NCBI RefSeq assembly: GCF_029945965.1
Contig: NZ_JAQSDO010000006.1
Location: forward strand, 1 to 64,000
Reading direction: 5' to 3'
Source of the DNA: Thermomonas sp.
Lineage (GTDB): Bacteria; Pseudomonadota; Gammaproteobacteria; Xanthomonadales; Xanthomonadaceae
DNA: 64,000 nucleotides
Shown here: positions 53,963 to 62,239 of the stretch, piece by piece
How positions within the stretch are numbered: position 1 is the stretch's first letter
Layout of the letters: each line of letters begins with the position of its first letter
Notes under the pieces: generated by a model
The model's database searches: none
The model's input: the letters and a program-made list of their open reading frames with translations, nothing else
What the model was told of the DNA's origin: nothing
Position numbers and translations under genes: made by a program

Positions 53963-54327
53963 CGGCGGCGCACGTCCGTCAAAACGAACGTGATGTGCCT
54001 CTACAGTCGAAAAAAGTTCGCGCAGTTTTCGCGCAAACCGACTTGTGCGACGCGCAAACACATGTTCGCGTTGCGATTTTCGAAAGCTGTTCGATGCATG
54101 TGTCCTGCGTGCGGACGGCATGCGTCGAAGCGAGTCATGCAAGCTATGACACATTCAACGTTTGCATGCGTGCATCGCTGCGAGCCGCGCCAATGCTTGC
54201 GTGTGGCGCCCTTGCATGCAGTCGCGCGATTGCGCGAAGCAATCGTTGGCGGATGTTCGCGCGGTATAGATGCGCATGTATGGCGAAGCGTAGGCGCCCG
54301 ACCTTGAAAAAAAACCTTGTCGGGTTA
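53963..54327. other. non-coding stretch of unusual sequence upstream of the histone-like gene
   Basis: No supported gene in about 365 bases. It is rich in CGCGCAAA, TTCGCG and TGCATGCG-like strings with several runs of strictly alternating purine and pyrimidine (for example TGCATGCGTGCA near 54163-54174 and ATGCGCATGTAT near 54269-54280), a pattern that favours Z-DNA. Short open frames here lack ribosome sites and domain content. Confidence 0.5.
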
Positions 54328-54356
54328 TTGACAGTTGAAAAACGCGTGATTAGGTT
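54328..54356 (+). promoter_or_regulatory. sigma-70 promoter of the histone-like gene
   Basis: TTGACA (54328-54333), exact 17-base spacer, TAGGTT (54351-54356). It is the best promoter match noticed in the window. Transcription would start near 54363, leaving a GC-rich leader of about 330 bases before the ATG at 54697; no conserved gene is seen in that leader. Confidence 0.75.
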
Positions 54357-54696
54357 TCGCCCAACAGACGTATCCAGCAGAAGCGAGTGAGCAGACACAA
54401 CGCGATAGCCGGCAAGACACCATGGACCTCCACCTGCAACATCAAACTGGTGGACGCCGGCATCGCATCCTTCGCAGAAAGCACCCCGACACCCACGAAC
54501 AGGACCTGCGGCGATCTACGCCGTGGGGTTGTCGATGGGCGCGGGACGTCGAACGGTGGCATCGCGGCAGTTGCGCACGCCACCACCACATCCGTTCCGG
54601 CGCGCGCTGCGCGCCGGCGGTCGATCACGGGTCCGATACCCGTGGTGTCTTTTGAAACTGGGCGTTACCGATAGACCATTGACGAGGAGCCATCAC

Positions 54697-55203
54697 ATGG
54701 CCATGAAGAAAGCTGCGAAGAAACCGGCCGCCAAGAAGGCCGCGAAGAAAGTCGCCAAGAAGCCGGCGGCCAAGAAGGTCGCGAAGAAGGTAGCAAAGAA
54801 GCCAGCCGCCAAGAAGGCAGTGAAGAAAGTTGCCAAGAAGCCAGCTGCCAAGAAGGCCGCTAAGAAAGTAGCGAAGAAGCCGGCCGCCAAGAAGGCTGCA
54901 AAGAAGGTAGCGAAGAAGCCGGCCGCCAAGAAGGCTGCAAAGAAAGTAGCGAAGAAGCCAGCCGCCAAGAAGGCTGCGAAGAAAGTAGCGAAGAAGCCAG
55001 CCGCCAAGAAGGCTGCGAAGAAAGTTGGCAAGAAGCCAGCTGCCAAGAAGGCTGCGAAGAAAGTAGCTAAGAAAGTAGCTAAGAAGCCAGCCGCCAAGAA
55101 GGCTGCTGCCAAGAAGCCAGTCGCCAAGAAGGCTGCTGCGAAGCGGCCGGCGAAGAAGGCCAAGCCTGTTGCAATGCCGGCGATGCCTGCACCAATGATG
55201 TAA
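54697..55203 (+). CDS. histone H1-like lysine/alanine/proline repeat protein
   Basis: 168 residues from the ATG with AGGAG 8 bases upstream. Nearly all of it is repeats of about 13 residues (KKPAAKKAAKKVA), ending in KRPAKKAKPVAMPAMPAPMM. This is the eukaryotic H1 C-terminal-tail type found in several bacteria: a very basic, disordered protein that binds and compacts DNA. The DNA repeats are about 39 bases and nearly identical, so copy number may vary between strains. A strong promoter and terminator flank it. Confidence 0.92.
   Translation: MAMKKAAKKPAAKKAAKKVAKKPAAKKVAKKVAKKPAAKKAVKKVAKKPAAKKAAKKVAKKPAAKKAAKKVAKKPAAKKAAKKVAKKPAAKKAAKKVAKKPAAKKAAKKVGKKPAAKKAAKKVAKKVAKKPAAKKAAAKKPVAKKAAAKRPAKKAKPVAMPAMPAPMM
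54708..55100 (+). repeat. 39-bp coding tandem repeats (minisatellite)
   Basis: About ten imperfect units of the AAGCCAGCCGCCAAGAAGG..-type sequence, each encoding KKPAAKKAAKKVA or a close variant. Middle units (about 54840-55030) are almost identical, which makes the array prone to expansion or loss. Confidence 0.8.
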
Positions 55204-55266
55204 TCCAGCCTGGCTTGATCAGGCAAGCCCGATCGGCGACCTGCGATCGGGTGATGAACACTGCAG

Positions 55267-55304
55267 ACCCTTCCCGTTGCCCAGGCGGGAGGGGTTTCTT
55301 TTTT
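55267..55304 (+). terminator. terminator after the histone-like gene
   Basis: Stem ACCCTTCCCG (55267-55276) with CGGGAGGGGT (55286-55295), one wobble, then TTTCTTTTTT. A second hairpin (CCCGATCG/CGATCGGG, 55228-55251) lies just before. Confidence 0.88.
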
Positions 55305-55307
55305 GAA

Positions 55308-56657
55308 TCAGCGCGGTGCGGCGGTTGCCGCAGAAGCATCGCTGCCCGGAGGTGCATCGTCCTGGTCGACGTACTGGGTTGCAGGCTGGGTGATGTCGTC
55401 GTCCAGCCATTGCCCATCGTTGATGCCCAGTGCGCTGTCCAGGATCGTCGGCAACAGGCCGGACGGCAATGCACTTTCGCTGTTCCACAAGATCACGATG
55501 CCGAGATCACGGTCGGGCAGCAAGGCCATCGCCCCGCGATAGCCCTGTACGGCGCCGCCATGGAATGCGATTTCATGCCCGGCATAGTTGAGGTCGCGCC
55601 AGCCCAGCGCATAACCCGCTGAACTCAGTCGTGTACGACGCCAGCCAGAGCCGCGCATTTCGCTGGGCGTGTCGATGACGGCCTGATGCAGGGTCGCCAG
55701 CAGCGGCGCCGGCAGCACGTCGGGCCGATGTCCGGTCTGCGCGATCATCCATTGCGCCATGTCGCTGATGCTGGCATTGACGCCCGCAGCCGGCGCCACC
55801 CGGTAATAGTTCGGCTTCGGCATCAACGGCACCCAGCCGTGACCGCCACGCACGTGCGGCTTGGCCCAGCGACCGCTGGCTTCGATGCCTTCCAGCCCAT
55901 AACTGGCATCGTGCATGCCCAGCGGCTTGAAGATGCGACGGGCGACCGTCTCGCTGTAGAACTGGCCTGTGGTCGCGAATACGATGTCGCCAATCAGGCT
56001 GAACGCCACGTTCTGGTAGGCGTAGCACTGGCCAGGCGCGCAGGCCATTGGCGCATTGGCAAGCTTTTGGGTCAAGGTATGGAAATCGGCATCGGCTTCC
56101 AGGTCACGGTCGAAGGCATTGCGGGTCAGGCCCACGCGATGACTGAGCAGGTCGGCGACGGTGACCTGTTGCGCTGCGTCGGGTTGCGACAGGCGGAAGT
56201 CAGGTAGGTAATCGACCAACTTGCTGTCCCAGCGCAACACGCCATCGTTCACCAGGATCCCGGTGACCGCGCCTGCGAAAGACTTGGAGAGCGAAGCCAG
56301 CCGGAACACGGTATGTGCATCAACCGGCAGTCCGTCGCGGGAATCGGTGACGCCATAGCCGCGCGCACTTAGCACGCGTCCGTTCTGCACGATGGCCACG
56401 GCAAGCCCGGGGATGCGGCCGCCAGCCACCATTTCCTCGGCCATGGCCTCGAACCTGCGCACATCAAGCGTTGGCGATGCCGGAACAGCTTGCATTGCCG
56501 GGACGCCGGCCAAGGTTGCCGGTTGCGGCGCACGCGCAGGATCCGCGACGCGTGTGTTCCACTTCAGGTCGGCTTGCGCGGCCGAGGCCACTGCAAGCGG
56601 CAACAGCATGGCAAGCAAGCCCAGGCGTCGCGCTTTCCGAGTGCTGCTGTCTTTCAT
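55308..56657 (-). CDS. secreted serine beta-lactamase/DD-peptidase-like hydrolase
   Basis: 449 residues from ATG 56657, beginning a signal peptide (KARRLGLLAMLLPLAVASAAQA). Class C beta-lactamase/penicillin-binding fold: FRLASLSKSF (Ser-x-x-Lys nucleophile), YAYQNVAFSLIGDI (Tyr-x-Asn) and IAFHGGAVQGYRG (His-Gly-Gly in place of Lys-Thr-Gly). The His-x-Gly variant points to an esterase or peptidase of the AmpC-like family rather than a resistance enzyme. The C-terminal about 40 residues are acidic and low complexity. Confidence 0.88.
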   Translation of the reverse strand: MKDSSTRKARRLGLLAMLLPLAVASAAQADLKWNTRVADPARAPQPATLAGVPAMQAVPASPTLDVRRFEAMAEEMVAGGRIPGLAVAIVQNGRVLSARGYGVTDSRDGLPVDAHTVFRLASLSKSFAGAVTGILVNDGVLRWDSKLVDYLPDFRLSQPDAAQQVTVADLLSHRVGLTRNAFDRDLEADADFHTLTQKLANAPMACAPGQCYAYQNVAFSLIGDIVFATTGQFYSETVARRIFKPLGMHDASYGLEGIEASGRWAKPHVRGGHGWVPLMPKPNYYRVAPAAGVNASISDMAQWMIAQTGHRPDVLPAPLLATLHQAVIDTPSEMRGSGWRRTRLSSAGYALGWRDLNYAGHEIAFHGGAVQGYRGAMALLPDRDLGIVILWNSESALPSGLLPTILDSALGINDGQWLDDDITQPATQYVDQDDAPPGSDASAATAAPR

Positions 56658-56740
56658 CGGCGGAGCCCCCTGCGTATGCTTCGAGTACTGGTCGATTCTA
56701 GCGCCTGTTTCCACGCTTGCATGAACAAGGAGAACTTCGG

Positions 56741-57337
56741 ATGGTTGGTTTTTTGATTCTGCTGGCAATTGTGGTGGTGATCGGGTTCTGGGGCGTCGGC
56801 ATCTACAACGGCCTGGTGACCGCGCGCAACGCATTCAAGAACGCCTTCGCGCAGATCGACGTGCAGTTGCAGCGTCGCTTCGACCTGATCCCGAACCTGG
56901 TCGAGGTCGCCAAGAAATACATGGCGCATGAGCGCGAAACGCTGGAGGCGGTGATCGCCGCACGCTCGGCAGCGCAGGCGGGCCTGGCTGCGGCCAAGGC
57001 CAACCCGGGCGATGCCGAGGCGATGGCACAACTGGCCGCGACACAGGGCCAGCTGAGTGCAGGCCTGGGCCGGCTGATGATGGTGGCCGAGGCCTACCCG
57101 GACCTGAAGGCCAACCAGAACATGATGCAGCTCACCGAAGAGCTGACCAGCACCGAGAACAAGGTCGCGTTCGCGCGGCAGGCATTCAACGATGCAGTGA
57201 TGAGCTACAACAACAAGCGCGAAGTGTTCCCGTCCAGCATCTTCGCTGGCATGTTCAACTTCGCCGCGGCCGCCTTGCTGGAAATCCCGGCCGAGAAGCA
57301 GGCCGAGGTCCGCGCGGCGCCGAAGGTCGAATTCTGA
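56741..57337 (+). CDS. lemA: LemA family protein
   Basis: 198 residues. One N-terminal membrane helix (VGFLILLAIVVVIGFWGVGIYNGLV) followed by a helical bundle with NAFAQIDVQLQRRFDLIPNLVEVAKKYMAHE, the LemA signature, and AFARQAFNDAVMSYNNKREVFPSSIFAGMF. AAGGAG lies about 9 bases before the ATG. It is followed by an M48 protease gene; the LemA-M48 pairing is recurrent and the proteins are thought to act in membrane quality control. Confidence 0.95.
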   Translation: MVGFLILLAIVVVIGFWGVGIYNGLVTARNAFKNAFAQIDVQLQRRFDLIPNLVEVAKKYMAHERETLEAVIAARSAAQAGLAAAKANPGDAEAMAQLAATQGQLSAGLGRLMMVAEAYPDLKANQNMMQLTEELTSTENKVAFARQAFNDAVMSYNNKREVFPSSIFAGMFNFAAAALLEIPAEKQAEVRAAPKVEF

Positions 57338-57392
57338 TTCGAGCTGCCGGTGTGCACGCCCCGGCGTGCCCACCGGCGCTGAGACGACACAC

Positions 57393-59285
57393 ATGAACTT
57401 CTTCGAACACCAGGCGGCTGCCCGGCGCACGTCATCGCGGCTGGTCATCCTGTTCGCACTGGCCGTGGTCGGCATCGTGCTGGCCGTGGACCTTGCGGCT
57501 TGGATCGCCACCCGCGGTTCGCCCAGCGTGGTCGCGTTCACCAGCGTGGTTACCTTGGCGGTGATCGCGTTGGGATCGATGTACCGCATCTCCAGCCTGA
57601 GCGGTGGTGGCGAACCGGTGGCGCTGCAGATGGGCGGCGTGCCGGTGCCGGAAAACACCACCGACCTCAACCTGCGCAGGCTGCGCAATGTGGTCGAGGA
57701 AATCGCGATTGCGTCCGGCGTGCCGGTGCCGAAGATCTACGTGCTCGAGCATGAAGATGCGATCAATGCATTTGCCGCCGGCTTTTCGCCCTCGGACGCG
57801 GTGATCGCGGTCACCCGTGGTGCGCTCGACAAGCTCAACCGCGACGAGCTGCAAGGCGTTATCGCGCATGAGTTCAGCCACATCCTCAATGGCGACATGC
57901 GGCTGAACATCCGCCTGATCGGGATCCTGTTCGGGATCATGATGATCGGCCTGATTGGCCGCAAGATCCTGGTGTATGGGCGTTTCAGCGGGCGTAGCAA
58001 GGGTGCTGGCGCGATGCTGGCGGCGGCGCTGGTGGCCTTGATCGTCGGCTATGTCGGCTTGTTTTTCGGACGCATGATCAAGGCCGGCGTCAGTCGGACC
58101 CGCGAGACCCTGGCCGATGCCAGCGCGGTGCAATTCACCCGACAGTCGCAAGGCCTGGCCGGCGCACTCAAGAAGATCGGCGGCCTTGAGGCAGGCGCAC
58201 GCTTGAGCGACCCTGGCAGTACGGAGGAAGTGAGCCACATGCTGTTTGGCGATGGCATGGGTTTCTCTGGCCTGTTCGCCACTCATCCACCATTGCTCAA
58301 GCGCATCCAGGCGCTGGAACCGAGTTTCCGCGGTGATGAACTGCAGCGCCTGCAGTCAAAGTGGATGGTCTCGCCACCGAATGGCTTGCAGGAAGACATC
58401 CACATGGGACTGGATGGTGGAGTCGGATCGCGCCTGCCAGGCGTGAACCAACAGTTGAACGTGACTCCGCCGATGGTTGCATCGCAGGTCGCAATGCCGG
58501 CAGCTGACGACTACAGCCGCGCCGATACCATCGCGACCGCAATCCCCGAAGCACTGCGCGACCTGGCCGCGGATCGCGAATCGGTGATGCCGTTGTTGCT
58601 CGCGCTGTTGCTGGGCGACGACGAGAATCTGGCTGCGCGTCAGCACGTGGAAATCGCTGGCCGGCTTGGCGACACCTGCGCCGACCATGCTGTGCGCATC
58701 CACCAGCAATTGACTGCCGACCTGCATCCGATGTTGCGCCTGCCGCTGGCGTCGCTGGCATTCCCGGTCCTGCGCCTGCGCCCGCGTCCGCAACTGGACA
58801 GCTTCATGGATGCGGTGTTCGCCGTGGTCAATGCCGATGGCGAAGTCTCGTTGTTCGAGTACTGCCTGGGTCGTCTGCTCACCGTGCAGGTGCGCGAATC
58901 GCTGGATCCTTCGCGCTACGCACGCTTTGGCCGGCGCAAGCCAGGCAACGTCAAGCAGGAGTTCGCGACGTTGCTGACGGTGGTGGCGCAGGCAGGCAGG
59001 CCGGACGATGTCTCCGCGGCGCAGCGCGCCTATCTCGCCGGCATGCAGCGCGTGCTGCCGCGCGACCACGTGCCGTATGCGCCGCCCGCCAACGGCGTGC
59101 TCGCACTGGATGCCGTGTGGGAGCCACTGGACGCGCTCGACCCACTGGCGAAGCAAGTCATGGTGGAGGCGATCACTGCCGCGGTCAGCAATGACGGCCG
59201 GGTCAGCGTGGCCGAGGCCGAATTGCTGCGCACCATCTGCGGTGTGCTGCATTGCCCGCTGCCGCCGATGCTGGAGCGGGGTTGA
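57393..59285 (+). CDS. M48-family membrane metalloprotease with C-terminal TerB-like region
   Basis: 630 residues from ATG 57393. Two N-terminal membrane helices, the zinc site VIAHEFSHILNGD (HExxH), two more helices (LIGILFGIMMIGLIG, MLAAALVALIVGYVGLFFG) and the third ligand in RETLADASAVQF, as in HtpX. ATHPPLLKRIQALEP closes the protease domain at about residue 320. The extra 300 residues are unlike HtpX; the end (DAVFAVVNADGEVSLFEY and AAVSNDGRVSVAEAELLRTIC) shows two TerB-like Asp-Gly-x-[VI]-[ST]-x-x-E motifs. It forms an operon with lemA. Confidence 0.9.
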   Translation: MNFFEHQAAARRTSSRLVILFALAVVGIVLAVDLAAWIATRGSPSVVAFTSVVTLAVIALGSMYRISSLSGGGEPVALQMGGVPVPENTTDLNLRRLRNVVEEIAIASGVPVPKIYVLEHEDAINAFAAGFSPSDAVIAVTRGALDKLNRDELQGVIAHEFSHILNGDMRLNIRLIGILFGIMMIGLIGRKILVYGRFSGRSKGAGAMLAAALVALIVGYVGLFFGRMIKAGVSRTRETLADASAVQFTRQSQGLAGALKKIGGLEAGARLSDPGSTEEVSHMLFGDGMGFSGLFATHPPLLKRIQALEPSFRGDELQRLQSKWMVSPPNGLQEDIHMGLDGGVGSRLPGVNQQLNVTPPMVASQVAMPAADDYSRADTIATAIPEALRDLAADRESVMPLLLALLLGDDENLAARQHVEIAGRLGDTCADHAVRIHQQLTADLHPMLRLPLASLAFPVLRLRPRPQLDSFMDAVFAVVNADGEVSLFEYCLGRLLTVQVRESLDPSRYARFGRRKPGNVKQEFATLLTVVAQAGRPDDVSAAQRAYLAGMQRVLPRDHVPYAPPANGVLALDAVWEPLDALDPLAKQVMVEAITAAVSNDGRVSVAEAELLRTICGVLHCPLPPMLERG

Positions 59286-59321
59286 CTCAGGAATTTCAAG
59301 CTAGGCGCGGGTTCGCCTGGC

Positions 59322-60326
59322 CTACCTGTGGTTTTCCATCCCAATCCATTCCTTGGTGTCGGCAACGAAATTGCCCGCGGATTGAAATGCCGATTGGCCC
59401 ATGCTGCTGATGTCGCGGGCGAACTGGCGTACATGGGGTCTGCCGATTGCGGCGTAAATCCAGCGATGCGGGGCGGAATACGGTTTCGAATGACGTTGCC
59501 GTGCGCAACTGTCAGGGTTGTTGGTGACCGCGATATCAACGCCGCTGGTGTAGGCCCAGCGGCAACTCGCAGCGAACCGTTCCTCGGTGTATTGACGTCG
59601 CCATGTGTCGAAGGACACCAGCTTGGCATGGTCATGCGCTGCCTTGATGCGGTCCTTGCTGATGAAGTTGCGATCCATTTCAATGATGCGCAGTTGCGGA
59701 TCGTCCAGGGACAATGCCCAATCCAGATCCTCGTCGCTCAGCGCCTTGAACTGCAGGGTGCTGTCCATCGACAATGCGCGCACAGTCTGATAACGCTTGC
59801 GATCACCACCCAGCTGGAAATAGATACGGTCGATCGCATTCCATTGCCTGGCCATGTCGATGCCGGGCGCGATGGTTGCCTCGGTCTTGAACTCGGCGTC
59901 CAGGATCGCATGGTCTCCAGCAGCCTGTATGACGTCGGAGAACAGGGGCACGGGCTCGCCGGAATCCTTCAGCCGACAGGATGCGACCTGCGCATAGGTC
60001 AGATCGCCGATGGCGCCCGTGCAATCCGTATGCGATTGCAGCAGCGGGTCGTGGTAGACAAACACCTTGCCGTCGCTGGTCGCTTGCAGGTCGATCTCGA
60101 TGACATCGGCATGGCCTGCAGCAATCGTCTGCTTGATCCGGGTCAGGCCGCCTTGATTGTGGAAGAAGCCACCGCGATGGGCGGCGACCAGAGGCGGCGA
60201 CATCGCTGCAACCGACGCGTGGCCGGCTTCGATTGCTGATCGGGCGACATCGTCAAGACCGATTCCGCGTTGCGATGACAAGGCCAAGGCGCAGATCGCA
60301 AGTGCGGTGCAAATTGGCATTGTCAC
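59322..60326 (-). CDS. secreted glycerophosphodiester phosphodiesterase
   Basis: 334 residues, with a signal-like N-terminus (MPICTALAICALALSSQ from the third codon). GDPD fold: VAAHRGGFFHNQ (catalytic His-Arg), DVIEIDLQATSDGKVFVYHDPLL (Glu/Asp metal ligands and second catalytic His), ILDAEFKTE, and a C-terminal GVDIAVTNNPD. It hydrolyses glycerophosphodiesters to glycerol 3-phosphate and alcohol. The last 40 residues are not conserved. Convergent with the M48 protease gene. Confidence 0.88.
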   Translation of the reverse strand: MTMPICTALAICALALSSQRGIGLDDVARSAIEAGHASVAAMSPPLVAAHRGGFFHNQGGLTRIKQTIAAGHADVIEIDLQATSDGKVFVYHDPLLQSHTDCTGAIGDLTYAQVASCRLKDSGEPVPLFSDVIQAAGDHAILDAEFKTEATIAPGIDMARQWNAIDRIYFQLGGDRKRYQTVRALSMDSTLQFKALSDEDLDWALSLDDPQLRIIEMDRNFISKDRIKAAHDHAKLVSFDTWRRQYTEERFAASCRWAYTSGVDIAVTNNPDSCARQRHSKPYSAPHRWIYAAIGRPHVRQFARDISSMGQSAFQSAGNFVADTKEWIGMENHR

Positions 60327-60480
60327 GATCCCGGTTTGAGTGCATGCACTCTCGGCGATCGCTCCGTAAGCTTGTCTCAGCCCGGGGTTAGCGAAACGTT
60401 GCTGCGCGCACCAAGCCCGGATCCGGCACGCCTTGATCAGGCTTCACTAACTCAACCTTGCCGGCTTGTCAGATGAGTCG

Positions 60481-62055
60481 TCACTTGATGAGATCCGCCG
60501 CGCGTTCCGCAATCATGATCGTCGGCGCATTGGTATTGCCGCTCGGCAGCGCCGGCATCACCGAGGCATCGACCACGCGCAGGCCGTCGACACCACGCAC
60601 GCGCAGCTGCGCATCCACCACCGAGTCCGCGTCATCGCCCATCCGGCAGGTGCCGACCGGGTGATAAACCGACTCCGCCTTGGCGCGGATGAACTCGACC
60701 AGCTCGGCATCGGACAGATTGGTGCGGGTGGGATGAATCGGCGTGCCGCGATACGGATCGAACGCGGCCTGCGCGAAAATCTCGCGGCTGATTTTCGCGC
60801 ATTCGACCATCATCTTCAGGTCGAAGCCTTCGTCATCGCCGAGATAGTTGGCCTGGATAGTCGGCTTGTCGTTGGGCTTGTTGCTGGCCAGCGATAGACG
60901 GCCGCGGCTGTGCGGGCGCAGGAAGCAGGCGTGCAGGGTGTAGCCGTCGCCGGACAGGCGGTTGCGGCCATGGTCATCGAGCATCGCCGGGACGAAATGG
61001 AACTGGATGTCGCTGCGTTCATCGGTCGCCAGCGGCGAGCGCGTGAAGCCGCCGGCCTCGGCGAGGTTGCTGCTGCCCGCGCCGCGATGGCCCCGCAGGT
61101 AATAGTCGAACGCCATCTTTGCTTCGTTGATGCGGTCATAGGTGATGCGCTTGGTGGAATGCTGCAACGTGCAGATGTCGAGGTGGTCCTGCAGGTTGCC
61201 GCCGACGCCTTCGGCATCGTGCACGACCTCGATGCCATGGCCGCGCAAGTGGTCGGCAGGACCGATGCCTGACAGCATCAGCAATTGCGGGGAATTGATC
61301 GTGCCACCGCACAGGATCACTTCGCGCGCGGCCTTGGCATGCGTGGCCTTGCCGGCATGCACGTAGTCGATGCCATTCGCACGCCGCGACATGTCGAAGG
61401 TGACGCGGCTGGCCATGGCGCCGGTGTGCACGGTCAGGTTGGGGCGATGCTTCGCCGGGTTGAGGTAGGCCACCGCAGTTGAGCAGCGCGCGCCATCACG
61501 CTGGGTGACCTGGTACAGGCCGACGCCTTCCTGCGAGGCGCCATTGAAGTCGGCATTGGACGGGATGCCGGCCTGTTTGGCAGCATCGATGAAGACCTGC
61601 GACAGCACGTTGTGGTGGCGCAGGTCGCTGACACCCAGCGGACCATTGCCGCCATGCAATGAATCGGCGCCACGGCTATTGCCTTCGGCGCGCTTGAAGT
61701 AGGGCAGCACCGTGTCCCAGTCCCAACCGGACGCGCTGCGCGCCCAGCCGTCGTAGTCCTGCTCGACGCCGCGGATGTAACACATTGCATTGATCGAACT
61801 CGATCCGCCCAGTACCTTGCCGCGCGGCCACCACAGGCGGCGTCCCTTGAGCTGCGGCTCGGGCGCGGTGTTGTAGTTCCAGTTCACGCCCTTGCGATTG
61901 ACCAGCTTGGCCAGCCCGGCGGGCATGTGGATGAAGGGGTGCCAGTCACTCGAACCCGCCTCCAACAGCAATACTGTGGCATCGGGATCCTCGCTCAGGC
62001 GGTTGGCGAGTACGCAGCCGGCAGAACCGGCGCCGATGATGATGTAGTCGAACAT
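60481..62055 (-). CDS. GMC-family FAD oxidoreductase (choline/alcohol dehydrogenase type)
   Basis: 524 residues from ATG 62055 giving MFDYIIIGAGSAGCVLANRLSED (FAD-binding). NWNYNTAPEPQLKGRRLWWPRGKVLGGSSSINAMCYIRG, GAMASRVTFD, LCGGTINSPQLLMLSGIGP, and the catalytic VYHPVGTCRMGDDADSVVD and LPSGNTNAPTIMIAERAADLI are family signatures. It resembles long-chain or choline-type alcohol dehydrogenases; the substrate is not determinable and no betaine aldehyde dehydrogenase lies adjacent. Transcribed away from the permease gene. Confidence 0.92.
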   Translation of the reverse strand: MFDYIIIGAGSAGCVLANRLSEDPDATVLLLEAGSSDWHPFIHMPAGLAKLVNRKGVNWNYNTAPEPQLKGRRLWWPRGKVLGGSSSINAMCYIRGVEQDYDGWARSASGWDWDTVLPYFKRAEGNSRGADSLHGGNGPLGVSDLRHHNVLSQVFIDAAKQAGIPSNADFNGASQEGVGLYQVTQRDGARCSTAVAYLNPAKHRPNLTVHTGAMASRVTFDMSRRANGIDYVHAGKATHAKAAREVILCGGTINSPQLLMLSGIGPADHLRGHGIEVVHDAEGVGGNLQDHLDICTLQHSTKRITYDRINEAKMAFDYYLRGHRGAGSSNLAEAGGFTRSPLATDERSDIQFHFVPAMLDDHGRNRLSGDGYTLHACFLRPHSRGRLSLASNKPNDKPTIQANYLGDDEGFDLKMMVECAKISREIFAQAAFDPYRGTPIHPTRTNLSDAELVEFIRAKAESVYHPVGTCRMGDDADSVVDAQLRVRGVDGLRVVDASVMPALPSGNTNAPTIMIAERAADLIK

Positions 62056-62239
62056 ATTGTCCAAAAGTAGCGACCGTCCTACGGCGATGACCACCCCGAC
62101 GCTATGCGTCATGGCTAGAGCAAATGCTCGGTGGAAGTATTCAGGGAGACTACTCAGGGAGATTGCGGCGGTGGCGCATGCCGGTCGCTGCGGTTACCTT
62201 TGCCAACACCGCGCAACACCGCGCAACGACCGGGCCAAG

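Noticed and set aside
54387-54674. 95-codon frame in the leader of the histone-like gene
   Set aside because: No ribosome site, no recognisable domain, and Thr/Arg/Ala-rich random-looking composition. Treated as leader RNA.
54696-55110. CRISPR-like array
   Set aside because: The regular repeats are in-frame coding units of the histone-like gene with no spacers.
54693-55226. Minus-strand Ala/Phe-rich frame opposite the histone-like gene
   Set aside because: It is the direct antisense of the lysine/alanine repeats (Lys codons read as Phe/Leu).
62206-62229. CAACACCGCG direct repeat upstream of the permease
   Set aside because: Two copies of 10 bases plus a partial third; too short to assign a role and possibly chance in GC-rich DNA.
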